Shown here piece after piece: positions 40,993 through 50,289 of a DNA stretch of 64,000 nucleotides. Source of the DNA: Candidatus Avelusimicrobium luingense (GTDB taxonomy: Bacteria > Elusimicrobiota > Elusimicrobia > Elusimicrobiales > Elusimicrobiaceae); contig OOHK01000006.1 of NCBI GenBank assembly GCA_900315845.1, positions 106,144-170,143 of the forward strand, written 5' to 3'. Position 1 is the first letter of the stretch. Each line of letters starts with the position of its first letter. Below the pieces are notes generated by a model, which saw only the letters and a list, made by a program, of their open reading frames with translations, was not told the origin of the DNA and did no database searches. The position numbers and the translations under genes were made by a program.

Positions 40993-42588
40993 CTATTCAG
41001 CCAAAATGGTCGGAGTAATAAAGATGACCAAATCGGTTGTGCTCTTAGAGGTGGTTTTGCTGGTAAATAACCATCCCAATATCGGGATATCTCCCAAGAG
41101 CGGTACTTTGCGGACTTCTTCCGTTTCGCGCGAAGTTAACAAGCCACCGATAACGACCGTTTGACCGTTTTTCACACGAACGAGCGTAGATGCTGCACGG
41201 GTAATGGTATCTTTCATATCATCGAACCCGGAAGCGATAACGTCCGAATACGAAGGTTGTACGTACAAGGTTACGTATCCTTCGCGGTTGACTTGCGGCG
41301 TAACTTGCAAGATCAACCCTACGCGTTTACGTTCGGCAGATTGGGTGGTCATAGCAGAACCGCCTTCACCTGAAGAACTTTGCGTAATACCGACTGCGGC
41401 ATCCGTAGAGGTGGTAATCATAGCGGTTTTATTATTTAAGGTAATGATTTTCGGTTTACCCAAATATTTAGCTTCACCGCGAGTTAATAAAGTACGAAGT
41501 ACCACGTTAAAAGCTGAAAAATCTAACAGACCGGCTTCATCCGTTCCGGAACTACCGGAGGAACTACCGCCGCCACCGGAACCACCGCCACCGCTGGAAC
41601 CACCGCCACCGACTTGATCTTTGCTCGGGAAAATGTAGTTCCAACCTTTTACGCCTTGGCCTTTAACGTATTCCAAATCTAACACACGTTTAGGAGCCGT
41701 AGCCACAAACATCGTGCCGTCACTGCCACCATATTCAAAGCCTAAACTTAAACCACTGGTTTTGTTGACTTCTACGATTTGGGCTTCAATTAAAATTTGG
41801 GGAGGACGAATATCTAATTCCGCCAAGATATTTTCAATCGGCGGGAAGACTTCCGGCACATCCGTAATGATGAGTTTGTTTGTGCGCGCATCAATAGCCA
41901 AACGGCCAACAGGGGACATCATACTTTTGATGATGTTCGTGATACCGGCTTCACCACCGGAATCACCACCCATGGCACCTGCGCCGCTACCCATGCTGCC
42001 ACCCATGCTACCGCCCATGCCGCCGCCCATGCCGCCGCCCATACTACCGGACGAACTGCTGGACACATCTTGCGGCATAACGCTGCTCATTTCGCTAGCA
42101 CTGGATCCCATTCCTTGTAAGGAAATATAACTGAGCGTGTAGATTTTGGTAATCGTATCCGGCGCATCATTAGAGCGTTTGGTTACCACGTAACTATCAC
42201 TCTTACCGATACGTTGATAGGCCAAACCATGCACACGAAGTAACGTGTCTAAGGCTTCACGTACAGTTACTCTGGTCAGCGAGGCAGTAACTTTTTTATT
42301 TGCGAATTCTTCGCTCATAATAAAGTTAATTTTTGCCTGCGTAGTAATACTGTTGAGAAAGACGGATATCGGTACATTGGATACACGAATAGATACTTTC
42401 CGATCTAACGGAGAAGATTCTTCGGCATCCTTATACAAGTCCGTTTCTCCCGACAGTTTTACGGTCGGTTCTTCCACAAGGGCGACAGTATTGTCGCTAG
42501 GAAGTCGCTGACGGCTTTGAGCCGATGCCGTAGTGACTAACCCTAAAGCGGCTATACCCGCCAACACGACTGCTAAACGATTTCTCAT
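40993..42588 (-). CDS. pilQ: type IV pilus secretin PilQ
   Basis: A 531-residue outer-membrane secretin. Signal peptide 1-23; N0/STN domain near 65-145 (SIRVSNVPISVFLNSI); then the secretin domain with IIEVNKTSGLSLGFEYGG and the C-terminal VPLLGDIPILGWLFTSKTTSK signature. Two long Gly/Ser insertions, at about residues 170-215 (repeated GGMGGSM-type units) and 335-365, interrupt the periplasmic domains, making it unlike canonical PilQ. It forms the export gate for pili or for type II-like secretion. Confidence 0.9.
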   Translation of the reverse strand: MRNRLAVVLAGIAALGLVTTASAQSRQRLPSDNTVALVEEPTVKLSGETDLYKDAEESSPLDRKVSIRVSNVPISVFLNSITTQAKINFIMSEEFANKKVTASLTRVTVREALDTLLRVHGLAYQRIGKSDSYVVTKRSNDAPDTITKIYTLSYISLQGMGSSASEMSSVMPQDVSSSSSGSMGGGMGGGMGGSMGGSMGSGAGAMGGDSGGEAGITNIIKSMMSPVGRLAIDARTNKLIITDVPEVFPPIENILAELDIRPPQILIEAQIVEVNKTSGLSLGFEYGGSDGTMFVATAPKRVLDLEYVKGQGVKGWNYIFPSKDQVGGGGSSGGGGSGGGGSSSGSSGTDEAGLLDFSAFNVVLRTLLTRGEAKYLGKPKIITLNNKTAMITTSTDAAVGITQSSSGEGGSAMTTQSAERKRVGLILQVTPQVNREGYVTLYVQPSYSDVIASGFDDMKDTITRAASTLVRVKNGQTVVIGGLLTSRETEEVRKVPLLGDIPILGWLFTSKTTSKSTTDLVIFITPTILAE

Positions 42589-42614
42589 AATCCTCCTATG
42601 AACTTTATTAAATG

Positions 42615-43256
42615 TTACAACTGAACTTTCCGTACAAATTTGTGTCCTTTGTAAGAAAATACCACTTCATCGGGGCGCACCGCAATAATACGGGCTCCGT
42701 AAATGGAATTTCCGACGGTATATATTTTGCTACCGATAAATACTTCTTGCCCGATTACCCCGCCAATTTTAATTTTATTACGAACTTCGCGGGTGGGGTC
42801 TTTAATACGAGCCAATTCTAATTGGCGCAACCGTTCCGCTTCTTCCTGACGGCGACGTTCTTCTTCTAATTTACGTCTGCGTTCCGCTTCAATAGCGGCT
42901 AAACGTTGTTGTTCACGATATTGCAATAACAAGAAATCATCGGGAGAAAGTGTCGGATCCCGTTTAGATTTAGGCGCATATACCACTTTCGTCTGTTCCG
43001 GATCTTCTTCCTCTTCTTCTACCGTTTCCCGGGCGGTCACAAATTCCTCCCCTGATTTTTCTTCCGCAGGAGTCTCAGCCGCGGCTAAATCTTTTTCCAA
43101 TGCGGCATCTTGTGCAGGTTGCTCCGGTTGGGCAGCTGCCGTTACACTTTCGGGCGTTTGCGCAGCCGCTTCTTGCGTAGGTTGTTCTTGCGGCGCTTGT
43201 GCCACCAACGGAACGGATATGCCTACCAATAAAAGTAAGAAAAATAATTGTCTCAT
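42615..43256 (-). CDS. pilP: PilP/GspC-like pilus assembly protein
   Basis: A 213-residue exported protein with a signal peptide (1-19). A Gln/Ala/Glu/Pro-rich region is followed by an Arg/Glu-rich stretch near residues 110-140 predicted as a coiled coil, and then a small C-terminal beta domain (GGVIGQEVFIGSKIYTVGNSIYGARI) like the HR/PDZ-side domain of PilP/GspC. Position between PilO and PilQ supports the PilP assignment, since PilP links the inner-membrane PilNO pair with the secretin. No lipobox is seen, unlike classical PilP. Confidence 0.7.
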   Translation of the reverse strand: MRQLFFLLLLVGISVPLVAQAPQEQPTQEAAAQTPESVTAAAQPEQPAQDAALEKDLAAAETPAEEKSGEEFVTARETVEEEEEDPEQTKVVYAPKSKRDPTLSPDDFLLLQYREQQRLAAIEAERRRKLEEERRRQEEAERLRQLELARIKDPTREVRNKIKIGGVIGQEVFIGSKIYTVGNSIYGARIIAVRPDEVVFSYKGHKFVRKVQL

Positions 43257-43259
43257 ATC

Positions 43260-43937
43260 TTATTTCCCCTTTTTGCGTTTCTTAGCAGCCGCCTTTTCTT
43301 GTTGTTCGGCAGCCACTAACTGATCATAATCCTTAAAAAGCGAACGGGCAATTTTCTCTTTCGGGAAAATTGTATTTAATGTCAGCGAAACTTTATTATT
43401 CCCAATCCGATTGGGGTCAGTATCTTTTTCAATAGCGAAATCCGAAATTTTAATATACGTCGGACGATTTTCAATCCCTGCTAAGAAATTAGCAAAAGTA
43501 TCGTACGTCATTGTAGAAGATACTTTCATAGAGGTTGCCACATACGTCGGGTTAGTATCGTTTTCCGTTTGGGCGCCTTCAACGGAAGGTGTCAAACCTG
43601 CTTTTTTGAAAATATCAATAATTTGACTCAGCAACCATTCGTTTTTGGCTTCCACATTAGAAAAGCGCGGTTCTAACGAAATAAGCAGTTTTTTGTTAGT
43701 CGCATATTCTTGCTCATTTACCTGTTGAGCACGAATCGCTTCTAATTGTCCGTTTATGTTTTGTATCTTGGAATTAAATTTTCCTGACAGATATTTGAAC
43801 AACAAGAAAATAACCAATAGCGCAATAAATTGTTTCAAAAACAATTTTAAGTTTCCTTCTTGCGCGACTGTTTGGATATCGGCAAATCCTTGTTTTAATT
43901 GGGCCACATATTTATTGGTTTTTTCATTCTTTGCCAT
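43260..43937 (-). CDS. pilO: pilus alignment protein PilO
   Basis: A 225-residue protein with one N-terminal transmembrane helix (about residues 40-60) and a periplasmic ferredoxin-like domain including a coiled-coil segment near 65-100. The ATG at 43937 follows AGGAGG with 8 bases between and gives MAKNEKTNK; a start 21 bases upstream lies in front of this site. It acts with PilN and PilM in the inner-membrane alignment complex. A Lys-rich tail (AAAKKRKKGK) ends the protein. The PilMN stop is 1 base before its start. Confidence 0.82.
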   Translation of the reverse strand: MAKNEKTNKYVAQLKQGFADIQTVAQEGNLKLFLKQFIALLVIFLLFKYLSGKFNSKIQNINGQLEAIRAQQVNEQEYATNKKLLISLEPRFSNVEAKNEWLLSQIIDIFKKAGLTPSVEGAQTENDTNPTYVATSMKVSSTMTYDTFANFLAGIENRPTYIKISDFAIEKDTDPNRIGNNKVSLTLNTIFPKEKIARSLFKDYDQLVAAEQQEKAAAKKRKKGK

Positions 43938-43938
43938 A

Positions 43939-45528
43939 TTATCGTCCTCCTTTCGCACAAGTCAGCGTAAACTTAGTTGCTTGTTCGGCTTTCTTCTGTT
44001 CTCCGGAACTCGTACCGGCGACTTCCGAATAACGGATAATCGGATTCGCCCCACAAATACGTTTAATAGTGGGTTGTTTGGCAAACTCGTCTTTGAACCG
44101 GTTGCCTAATGCCAAGTCGTCACGTCCGTCTTTCGTACCGGCTTGAATAGATCCTTCTAACGTTAAAGAGCGTTCTTCGGATCCGGTCCCCGGGAAGACG
44201 TCTCCATACGTAATTTTAGTAAGCCACACGCCTTGCGGGACAGAATCTGCTATTTCGGCCAAAATAGGTGTAACTACATGGTCATATTTAATCATGGCCT
44301 GTAAGTTAGAATTCTGTGTTTTAATCTTACTTAAATTTGATTGGATTTGACTAGCCGTTAACCCATCAAAATCAGCGATACGCGATTTTTGGGTGGTTTT
44401 AGCACGGGCTAATTCTTTTTCCTTTTGGTATTGGCCCCAATAGCCTTTACCAATTAAAGCCAAAATCAATACGATCAATACGGCAGCGACTTTCCAAGCA
44501 GTCAAACTGGCATTGAATTCATAAGAACTCAAACGAAGACCTTTGGTAAAATCTATATCCGGTGTTTTTTGGTCAAAGAATTTAATGCTGGCACCGATGG
44601 CCGCAATTTCGCCGGATGAACGGGTCTCAATACCATATATTTCACTCAAATTCCATTTGCGTACCGGTTTTTTGGAATCTGCTTCCAAAGCGGGAATCCA
44701 TTGTTCGGCATCCACGCCGGTAATTACGGCTTCTTCAAACGGATCCCGTTCCAGTTGTTTTGCAATAAATTCCGTACAGTTGGTAATTTCAAACCGACGG
44801 CGCTCTGCCGGAATGGAACCGGAGATTTCCACTTCACGCAACAAGACCGGTGCATTTTCGTTTAAGAAAACGAAATTCGCCATATCCTTGCCGAAGAACG
44901 AATAAATGCGTCCGCCATTTCCGACGGCTTCTTTATCGCTGTCATTAAATGCACGCCCTAATGACAAACTGGACGGCTCCACCGACACCAACTCCAACCC
45001 ACACGCTTTTAAGCCTTTGCGCAAACGTTCAATAATGGTTTTCGTGGTCATAGCGAAAACCACCCCTAAACGTTTTTGTTTGGTGGCTCCGGTTTCAAAC
45101 TCGTAAACGTGATAAGCATATTCGGCTTTTTCAAATGGAAAATGAATATATTTACGGGCTTGAAGCGGAATGGAATTTTTCCACAATTTACGTTCAATTA
45201 CCGTCGGCACAACAAAGTGTCTAAGCAGACAGAACGCCGGGGCTAAACTAACCACAACCCGGTTAGTCTTCCATTTCTTTTTGGACATCACCTTAGCAAG
45301 TGATTCTGTCCAATTATCCATAGAAAAGAATGTTTCGTTCAAATCCAGCGGCTTAAGCATATTCCGATCCACATCCGAAATCGGAACACGCACTAAAGAT
45401 TCCAAGACAACACTGCCGTCCTTTCGGGCAGTTTGTGCCATGTATATTTCATCTAATCCAATATAAATACCCAAACAATCCGGATGGGCGTTCATATTTT
45501 GACCGATTAGTGTTTCTGATAATCCCAT
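43939..45528 (-). CDS. PilM-PilN fusion protein
   Basis: A 529-residue protein joining two normally separate subunits. Residues 1-340 form the actin-like PilM domain (GIYIGLDEIYMAQTARKDGS near 20, SLAPAFCLLRHFVVP near 95, IAAIGASIKFFD near 320). After that comes a PilN part: a cytoplasmic linker, one transmembrane helix at about 348-368 (AAVLIVLILALIGKG) and a periplasmic coiled coil and beta domain. In Gram-negative T4P systems PilM binds the PilN cytoplasmic tail; fusing them gives fixed stoichiometry. Similar PilMN fusions occur in other lineages. PilO follows directly. Confidence 0.85.
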   Translation of the reverse strand: MGLSETLIGQNMNAHPDCLGIYIGLDEIYMAQTARKDGSVVLESLVRVPISDVDRNMLKPLDLNETFFSMDNWTESLAKVMSKKKWKTNRVVVSLAPAFCLLRHFVVPTVIERKLWKNSIPLQARKYIHFPFEKAEYAYHVYEFETGATKQKRLGVVFAMTTKTIIERLRKGLKACGLELVSVEPSSLSLGRAFNDSDKEAVGNGGRIYSFFGKDMANFVFLNENAPVLLREVEISGSIPAERRRFEITNCTEFIAKQLERDPFEEAVITGVDAEQWIPALEADSKKPVRKWNLSEIYGIETRSSGEIAAIGASIKFFDQKTPDIDFTKGLRLSSYEFNASLTAWKVAAVLIVLILALIGKGYWGQYQKEKELARAKTTQKSRIADFDGLTASQIQSNLSKIKTQNSNLQAMIKYDHVVTPILAEIADSVPQGVWLTKITYGDVFPGTGSEERSLTLEGSIQAGTKDGRDDLALGNRFKDEFAKQPTIKRICGANPIIRYSEVAGTSSGEQKKAEQATKFTLTCAKGGR

Positions 45529-45550
45529 GCTATCTCTCCAGAACTATTCT

Positions 45551-47500
45551 TTATAAATCTTCGTACGGCATATCGTACGGATTATTCATCGGCAACACTT
45601 CGTCGGGTGTCGGATAAGACGAAGTAGGAGCCGGGGCAGGAGCCGAGGCGGGTTCGCTACCATCATCTTCCTGAATAATCGTAGTTGTATTTACCGTTTT
45701 TGTATAGGTACTAGTGGACGTATCGGTAGAAGTTGCAGACGAGGTTTGAACTGCCTGTTCCGTTACCGGTTGGCCCATTTTGCGGCCGGGTTTTTTCCAT
45801 AAGCGAGCCGCTTTATAATTTAACGCTTGTTCGGTTTGTGTAGAAACAGCCTTTGTGCTGCAACTACTGTCACAAGAATTTTTTGTATCCGCACATTTTA
45901 CAATAACACGGCGGCGTAAGGTTTGTTTATTTCCTTTCAAATCTGTTCCGGTGAGTACCAGCGTATATTTCCCACAAGGAAGTTCCGGCCCAATCACCCC
46001 TTTACGTCCGTTAAATAAAATTTGGTGATATACCGGAGAAAAACCTTCTAACTGACGAACAATATAGAATTTACCGTCATGACCATGTTGGACAATTTGC
46101 AATACCCAATTATCTAACGGATTAACGGTTTCTAATACAGAAAAATCAATGGCAAATGCTTCGCCTAAAGAGCGGTCAATGGCATGGCATAACGGCACAA
46201 TAGCCATACTTAAAAGGGGTGCTTTTTCATCTTTTTCATTTTTTTCCATGACCGTAGGCAATTTGGAATCATAATCAAATACAATAGATAAACCATGCAA
46301 ATTAGCAAACCGGGCCGGGGGTTCTTCGTCAACAAGCCCCATATTATAATGTAATTTACCTTGAGAAATACCGCGGTTAATTAAATAGGAATTTAAGCCC
46401 ATCGCTTGCCGAATACCGGGCAAGGTAACATCGTCGGTGTAAGAACCGGGAGGCAAAATAACATAAGCCGAACCTTGCGTCAAGGCTAAAAGTTCATAAA
46501 TACTGTTTAATAAAGGTTGTGCATCGGAACGAAAAGTAGTTTTGTCAAAAATGACTTCCGGGTCAATTTCTATGGCATCGGGACGATTGTCGCGCATATA
46601 CAAGTTAACACCGGGAGTATCTGCAATTTTCTTCATAGCCGCATCCGTCATGCTGGCAATTTTTTGAGACGTATATAATTCCCGTGCTTCAATGGCTTGC
46701 GGGGACGTCAAATCGGTAAAAGCCGACCCGTTAACGGTAGTCAACATATTGTCGCGAGTGGCTTGAATTTCCGCATTAGACAAATCCGCTAAGGCTTGTT
46801 CATCGGCTTGGGCTTGAGACAACAAAGCATCTTCGCCCAATGTGGCGGCAACAGCACTATCACCGAGCGCTTCGTCTACGACGGGACGCACCGTATCTAA
46901 TGCTTGTTGGCGTTGTGTTTCTATGCCATTTTGTAAGGCTTGTTGTTTGGCATCCAAATCATTTTGCAAGGCTTGTTGTTGCAATTTCCAATCGTCTTGC
47001 AAAGATAGTTGTGCGGCATCCAATTGCTCTTGCGCGGCCGCTTTTTCGTTTTCAATGCGATCGGCAACGGCTTGTTGCTGGGCAGCAACGGCATCAGCCA
47101 CGTCTTGTTGGGCAGCAGCCACATCATTTTGGATTTTGGCGGCCTGATCGCGAGCGGCTTGTTGGGCTTGCTCCACTTCGTCAGAAACCACTTCATCTAA
47201 ACTTTTCACTTCGCCTTCTTTGAAGTTCACATCCACTTCCACCGGGGTTTGAATACCACCCATGCGGTTATGGATCAGCGAAATGTATTTATTGGCTTGA
47301 GCGACTTCTTCGGAATTACCATTGACGAGCACATCAATAAAGTAATCCAAGGCTTTATCGTCCTTGTTATCGTTATAAAGCGAAATACCTTTCGCCAGTT
47401 GTTTGGCCGGAGTGGCCGCAACAACCACAGTCCCGCTTACGACGACTAAGCCGAACAAAAACACTACTAAACCTTTCCAGATTTTATTATTTTTAGTCAT
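45551..47500 (-). CDS. first gene of pilus operon: secreted coiled-coil protein with OmpA-like region
   Basis: A 649-residue protein with a signal sequence near residues 10-30 (ending VAATPAKQ). Residues about 90-225 form a long Gln/Ala-rich coiled coil built from repeats of QQALQNDLDAKQQ type. The middle (about 315-400) resembles a degenerate OmpA-like domain: an extended loop followed by LPGIRQAMGLNSYLINRGISQGKL, where OmpA has its N..LS..RA..V..YL..G helix. A Cys-containing beta domain and a Pro/Ser/Thr tail end the protein. It may anchor the secretin to peptidoglycan, as TsaP or FimV do elsewhere. This role is inferred from position and composition. Confidence 0.5.
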   Translation of the reverse strand: MTKNNKIWKGLVVFLFGLVVVSGTVVVAATPAKQLAKGISLYNDNKDDKALDYFIDVLVNGNSEEVAQANKYISLIHNRMGGIQTPVEVDVNFKEGEVKSLDEVVSDEVEQAQQAARDQAAKIQNDVAAAQQDVADAVAAQQQAVADRIENEKAAAQEQLDAAQLSLQDDWKLQQQALQNDLDAKQQALQNGIETQRQQALDTVRPVVDEALGDSAVAATLGEDALLSQAQADEQALADLSNAEIQATRDNMLTTVNGSAFTDLTSPQAIEARELYTSQKIASMTDAAMKKIADTPGVNLYMRDNRPDAIEIDPEVIFDKTTFRSDAQPLLNSIYELLALTQGSAYVILPPGSYTDDVTLPGIRQAMGLNSYLINRGISQGKLHYNMGLVDEEPPARFANLHGLSIVFDYDSKLPTVMEKNEKDEKAPLLSMAIVPLCHAIDRSLGEAFAIDFSVLETVNPLDNWVLQIVQHGHDGKFYIVRQLEGFSPVYHQILFNGRKGVIGPELPCGKYTLVLTGTDLKGNKQTLRRRVIVKCADTKNSCDSSCSTKAVSTQTEQALNYKAARLWKKPGRKMGQPVTEQAVQTSSATSTDTSTSTYTKTVNTTTIIQEDDGSEPASAPAPAPTSSYPTPDEVLPMNNPYDMPYEDL

Positions 47501-47560
47501 TGAATCTTCCTATTTTCCCGATGGATGCCGTCTTATTTGCCGACACTACCGGCTATTAGA

Positions 47561-47588
47561 ATTATAGCAATTTAACGCGTTTTGTAAA
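47561..47588 (-). promoter_or_regulatory. promoter of the pilus operon
   Basis: On the reverse strand TTTACA (47588-47583), a 16-base spacer and TATAAT (47566-47561). The transcript would have a leader of about 55 bases before the ATG at 47500, containing the GCCG/CGGC-rich segment 47528-47555. It is the only strong promoter seen for the 13-gene block down to 32845. Confidence 0.65.
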
Positions 47589-47613
47589 TAGTCTTTTTTT
47601 ATTTATCTTTATT

Positions 47614-50229
47614 TTACAACGTAATCCCCAATGCTTTTAACCGCTCTTGCGCCAATACATTCCCCGGGTAATAGAATAACACATTGCGCAAACAACGTTC
47701 GGCATCCGGTAAATTTTCCGCTTTGTAAAATAAGGTAGACAACGCTAAATTAGCCCACAAATCGTCGGGATGTTTGGTCAAAACATTTTCCAATATCATT
47801 TTAGATTTCAAATCATTTCCCGCCAAAGACAACACCCGCGCCAACAAAATTTCCCCGTTAGTATCGTCGGGATATTGTTTAACATACGCTTCAATATCGT
47901 TACGCAAACGTTGTTGGTAATAAGGCGACATTTTGTCAAAGCGACTCACTTTATCTTGATATTTTTGCAACAAACGCGCTTGTTCTATGATGGCAGGTTT
48001 TTCCGGAGAAGCACTGTATAATTTTTCCACCCGGGCTAATAATTCTTTGTCTAACGTATCAACTGTCAGCCCACGCACATAACAATTTTTGGCTTGTTCA
48101 ATCTCGCCTAATTTTTCATACGTCTCACCGACAAGACGCCAAAGTCCTGTTTCATAAGGGAACAAAGACAGGCCGCGTTCGGCCATTGCCATTTCATCAC
48201 TTCCGGCGTAAATCACATTATCATGCAACAATTGTGTCAACATTTCATACGCTTGCAAATGATACGGATGCAACCGCAAATTGTCCATTAAATAATGCAC
48301 TGCTTTCTTCGTATCGCCTACCCCTATCGCGGCAAGGGCAGCATGGAAATATACTTCTTCGTAATAATCAGCCGCGGAAAGCGTTTTTTCAAACACGGTT
48401 AATGCCGCCGGATATTTACCTTGCGCCAAAAGCACATTTCCCAGACGGAAACCTGCTTCGGTATTAGCCGGATACAAGTTCAGCGCAGCAGACAAATTTT
48501 CTTCGGCCTGCGGATAATCTTGCATGGCCACGGCTTTTTGTCCGGCGAAGAAACGATATTCACTCTTAAGCCAAAGCACTTGCCACACGATAATAGCCAC
48601 ACTCGCGGCTACTATTACCAAGGCCACCGTTTTGGTAAGTGGGTTGGCAGTAACGGGGATTTGGCGTTCTTCTTTTCCCACGCCGCTCACTTCTGCCCCG
48701 ACGAGCCACCAAAAGATAAACGCTGGAACCACCGCATGCAAAGAGATGTTAAGCATATTATCTACAAGCATTCCCAAAATACCGCAGAACAAGGCTTGTA
48801 ATAATTGTTTTTTGTCGCCTTCTTTTTTATGTACGGCAAAATCTTTGACTTCCAAAAACAACACCATAAACATAAACATAAATAACCCAAGCCCGACGAT
48901 ACCGCCTTGTCCTAGTTGAAAAAACAACTCGTTATGCGGGGCATGAGTCATTGTTTTTAGACTACGCAAATTAGGATATTTGAGCAAGGTTTTCGGTTGG
49001 GTTTGGGCAAAAGCCATTTGGAAATTCCCGAGGCCGCTTCCCATAACGGGACGGGCCAAAAACATTTCTTTGGAAATATCCCACATAAATAACCGCTGGT
49101 GCATCGATTGAAAGATTTTATCGCGGTCAATATTCAGCGTAAAATTAGAAGGAGTGACCTGTGTAAGTTCCTGGGCACGCGCTGCGACGGGGCTGTGCGT
49201 ATCTTTATCGTCCCAATGTACCGATCCCCACCCGACACCGACCGCCAACAACACGAGTAAAAATACTCTGCCGCGACGATTCCAAATCAATGTACGAAGC
49301 GTGCCGAACATCCACATCATCAGCAAGGCACACGCGGCGCCCAACCAACACGAACGCGCCAACCCAAACGATAAAAATAAAATATATACAAGAACTAACA
49401 AACCGTACACGAATATATCTTTTTTACTTTCGGTACGCATATAATAAACAAGAAGCGCAGGAAGTAACATCACTACTGCCGACGATAAAAAGTTCGGATT
49501 ACCAAAGGTGGAAAAGGCACGCGTGGCGAACTGGTTGATTTCAAACGGCCATAAAAATTCAAGGCCTACGGCTTGCAACACCCCATAACAACACGCCAAA
49601 AACACGGCGACAAACATCAGCACTAAAATATTTTCTTGCACCAATTTGCGCAAGACACGTACGGCAAGCCACACGCCTAATGCCCACAAAAAGATGGCAT
49701 ACCAATCAAACATGCGTGCAAACAAAGTGTCGGAATTTAATTGCGTTTTAATATGAGGGAAGAAATACCACAAGGCTCCCCAGCCTAAAAAGAGTAAAAT
49801 GTAATTGGTTTTACTTTCAATCGTTCCGGCACAGACAATATTTTTACTGACAATGTACGCACCGACGGATACAACCACCAACAAACTGCCGTAATTAAGT
49901 AGCCCGTAAAACATGGTTTGGCGCATGGCTTGCGGAGCGGAAGATACCGCCGATAGCCACCCCACCACACAGGCAAGCACATACACAAAGAAAGCCAAAT
50001 CAAAAAAAGTATGGGTAAAATCTATCGTTTGCGTACGTAAAAATTTAATGGCGAGTGTAGCGTAAATTAACGCAATTAACACATAAAGCAAACTGTTCTG
50101 AATAAAAAATGGGTTGGCCGTTAAATCCGTAAAAAAGATAAGCGGCACGACTAAGAAACACATCGTAAGGAGCACACGAACGATTTTCATGTAAATAGTT
50201 TCTTTGGTGGGTTTGGTTAAATTAAGCAT
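47614..50229 (-). CDS. O-antigen ligase/polymerase-like protein with C-terminal TPRs
   Basis: A large 871-residue protein. The first about 520 residues contain roughly 12 hydrophobic helices and the Wzy_C-type signature THAPHNELFFQLGQGGIVGL near residue 425, with the conserved His-Asn pair. The C-terminal third is a TPR array (from YRFFAGQKAVAMQDYPQAEENLSAALNLYP on). This family includes O-antigen ligases and pilin O-oligosaccharyltransferases (PilO/PglL). It is read just upstream of the pilus operon promoter, on the same strand, so transfer of glycan to pilins is an attractive inference. LPS ligation is equally possible. The start is at 50229 with AAAGGA close by; an internal ATG at 50190 is an alternative. 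Confidence 0.75.
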   Translation of the reverse strand: MLNLTKPTKETIYMKIVRVLLTMCFLVVPLIFFTDLTANPFFIQNSLLYVLIALIYATLAIKFLRTQTIDFTHTFFDLAFFVYVLACVVGWLSAVSSAPQAMRQTMFYGLLNYGSLLVVVSVGAYIVSKNIVCAGTIESKTNYILLFLGWGALWYFFPHIKTQLNSDTLFARMFDWYAIFLWALGVWLAVRVLRKLVQENILVLMFVAVFLACCYGVLQAVGLEFLWPFEINQFATRAFSTFGNPNFLSSAVVMLLPALLVYYMRTESKKDIFVYGLLVLVYILFLSFGLARSCWLGAACALLMMWMFGTLRTLIWNRRGRVFLLVLLAVGVGWGSVHWDDKDTHSPVAARAQELTQVTPSNFTLNIDRDKIFQSMHQRLFMWDISKEMFLARPVMGSGLGNFQMAFAQTQPKTLLKYPNLRSLKTMTHAPHNELFFQLGQGGIVGLGLFMFMFMVLFLEVKDFAVHKKEGDKKQLLQALFCGILGMLVDNMLNISLHAVVPAFIFWWLVGAEVSGVGKEERQIPVTANPLTKTVALVIVAASVAIIVWQVLWLKSEYRFFAGQKAVAMQDYPQAEENLSAALNLYPANTEAGFRLGNVLLAQGKYPAALTVFEKTLSAADYYEEVYFHAALAAIGVGDTKKAVHYLMDNLRLHPYHLQAYEMLTQLLHDNVIYAGSDEMAMAERGLSLFPYETGLWRLVGETYEKLGEIEQAKNCYVRGLTVDTLDKELLARVEKLYSASPEKPAIIEQARLLQKYQDKVSRFDKMSPYYQQRLRNDIEAYVKQYPDDTNGEILLARVLSLAGNDLKSKMILENVLTKHPDDLWANLALSTLFYKAENLPDAERCLRNVLFYYPGNVLAQERLKALGITL

Positions 50230-50289
50230 AAATCCTTTCCTATAAAATCTACCTTATATTTTAGTTTTTTAAGACGAAATAGCAAAGAA

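Noticed and set aside
46842..47223. Forward-strand Gln/Arg or Cys/Ala-rich frames opposite the coiled-coil protein
   Set aside because: They are shadows of the repeated CAA/GCC codons in the coiled-coil gene.
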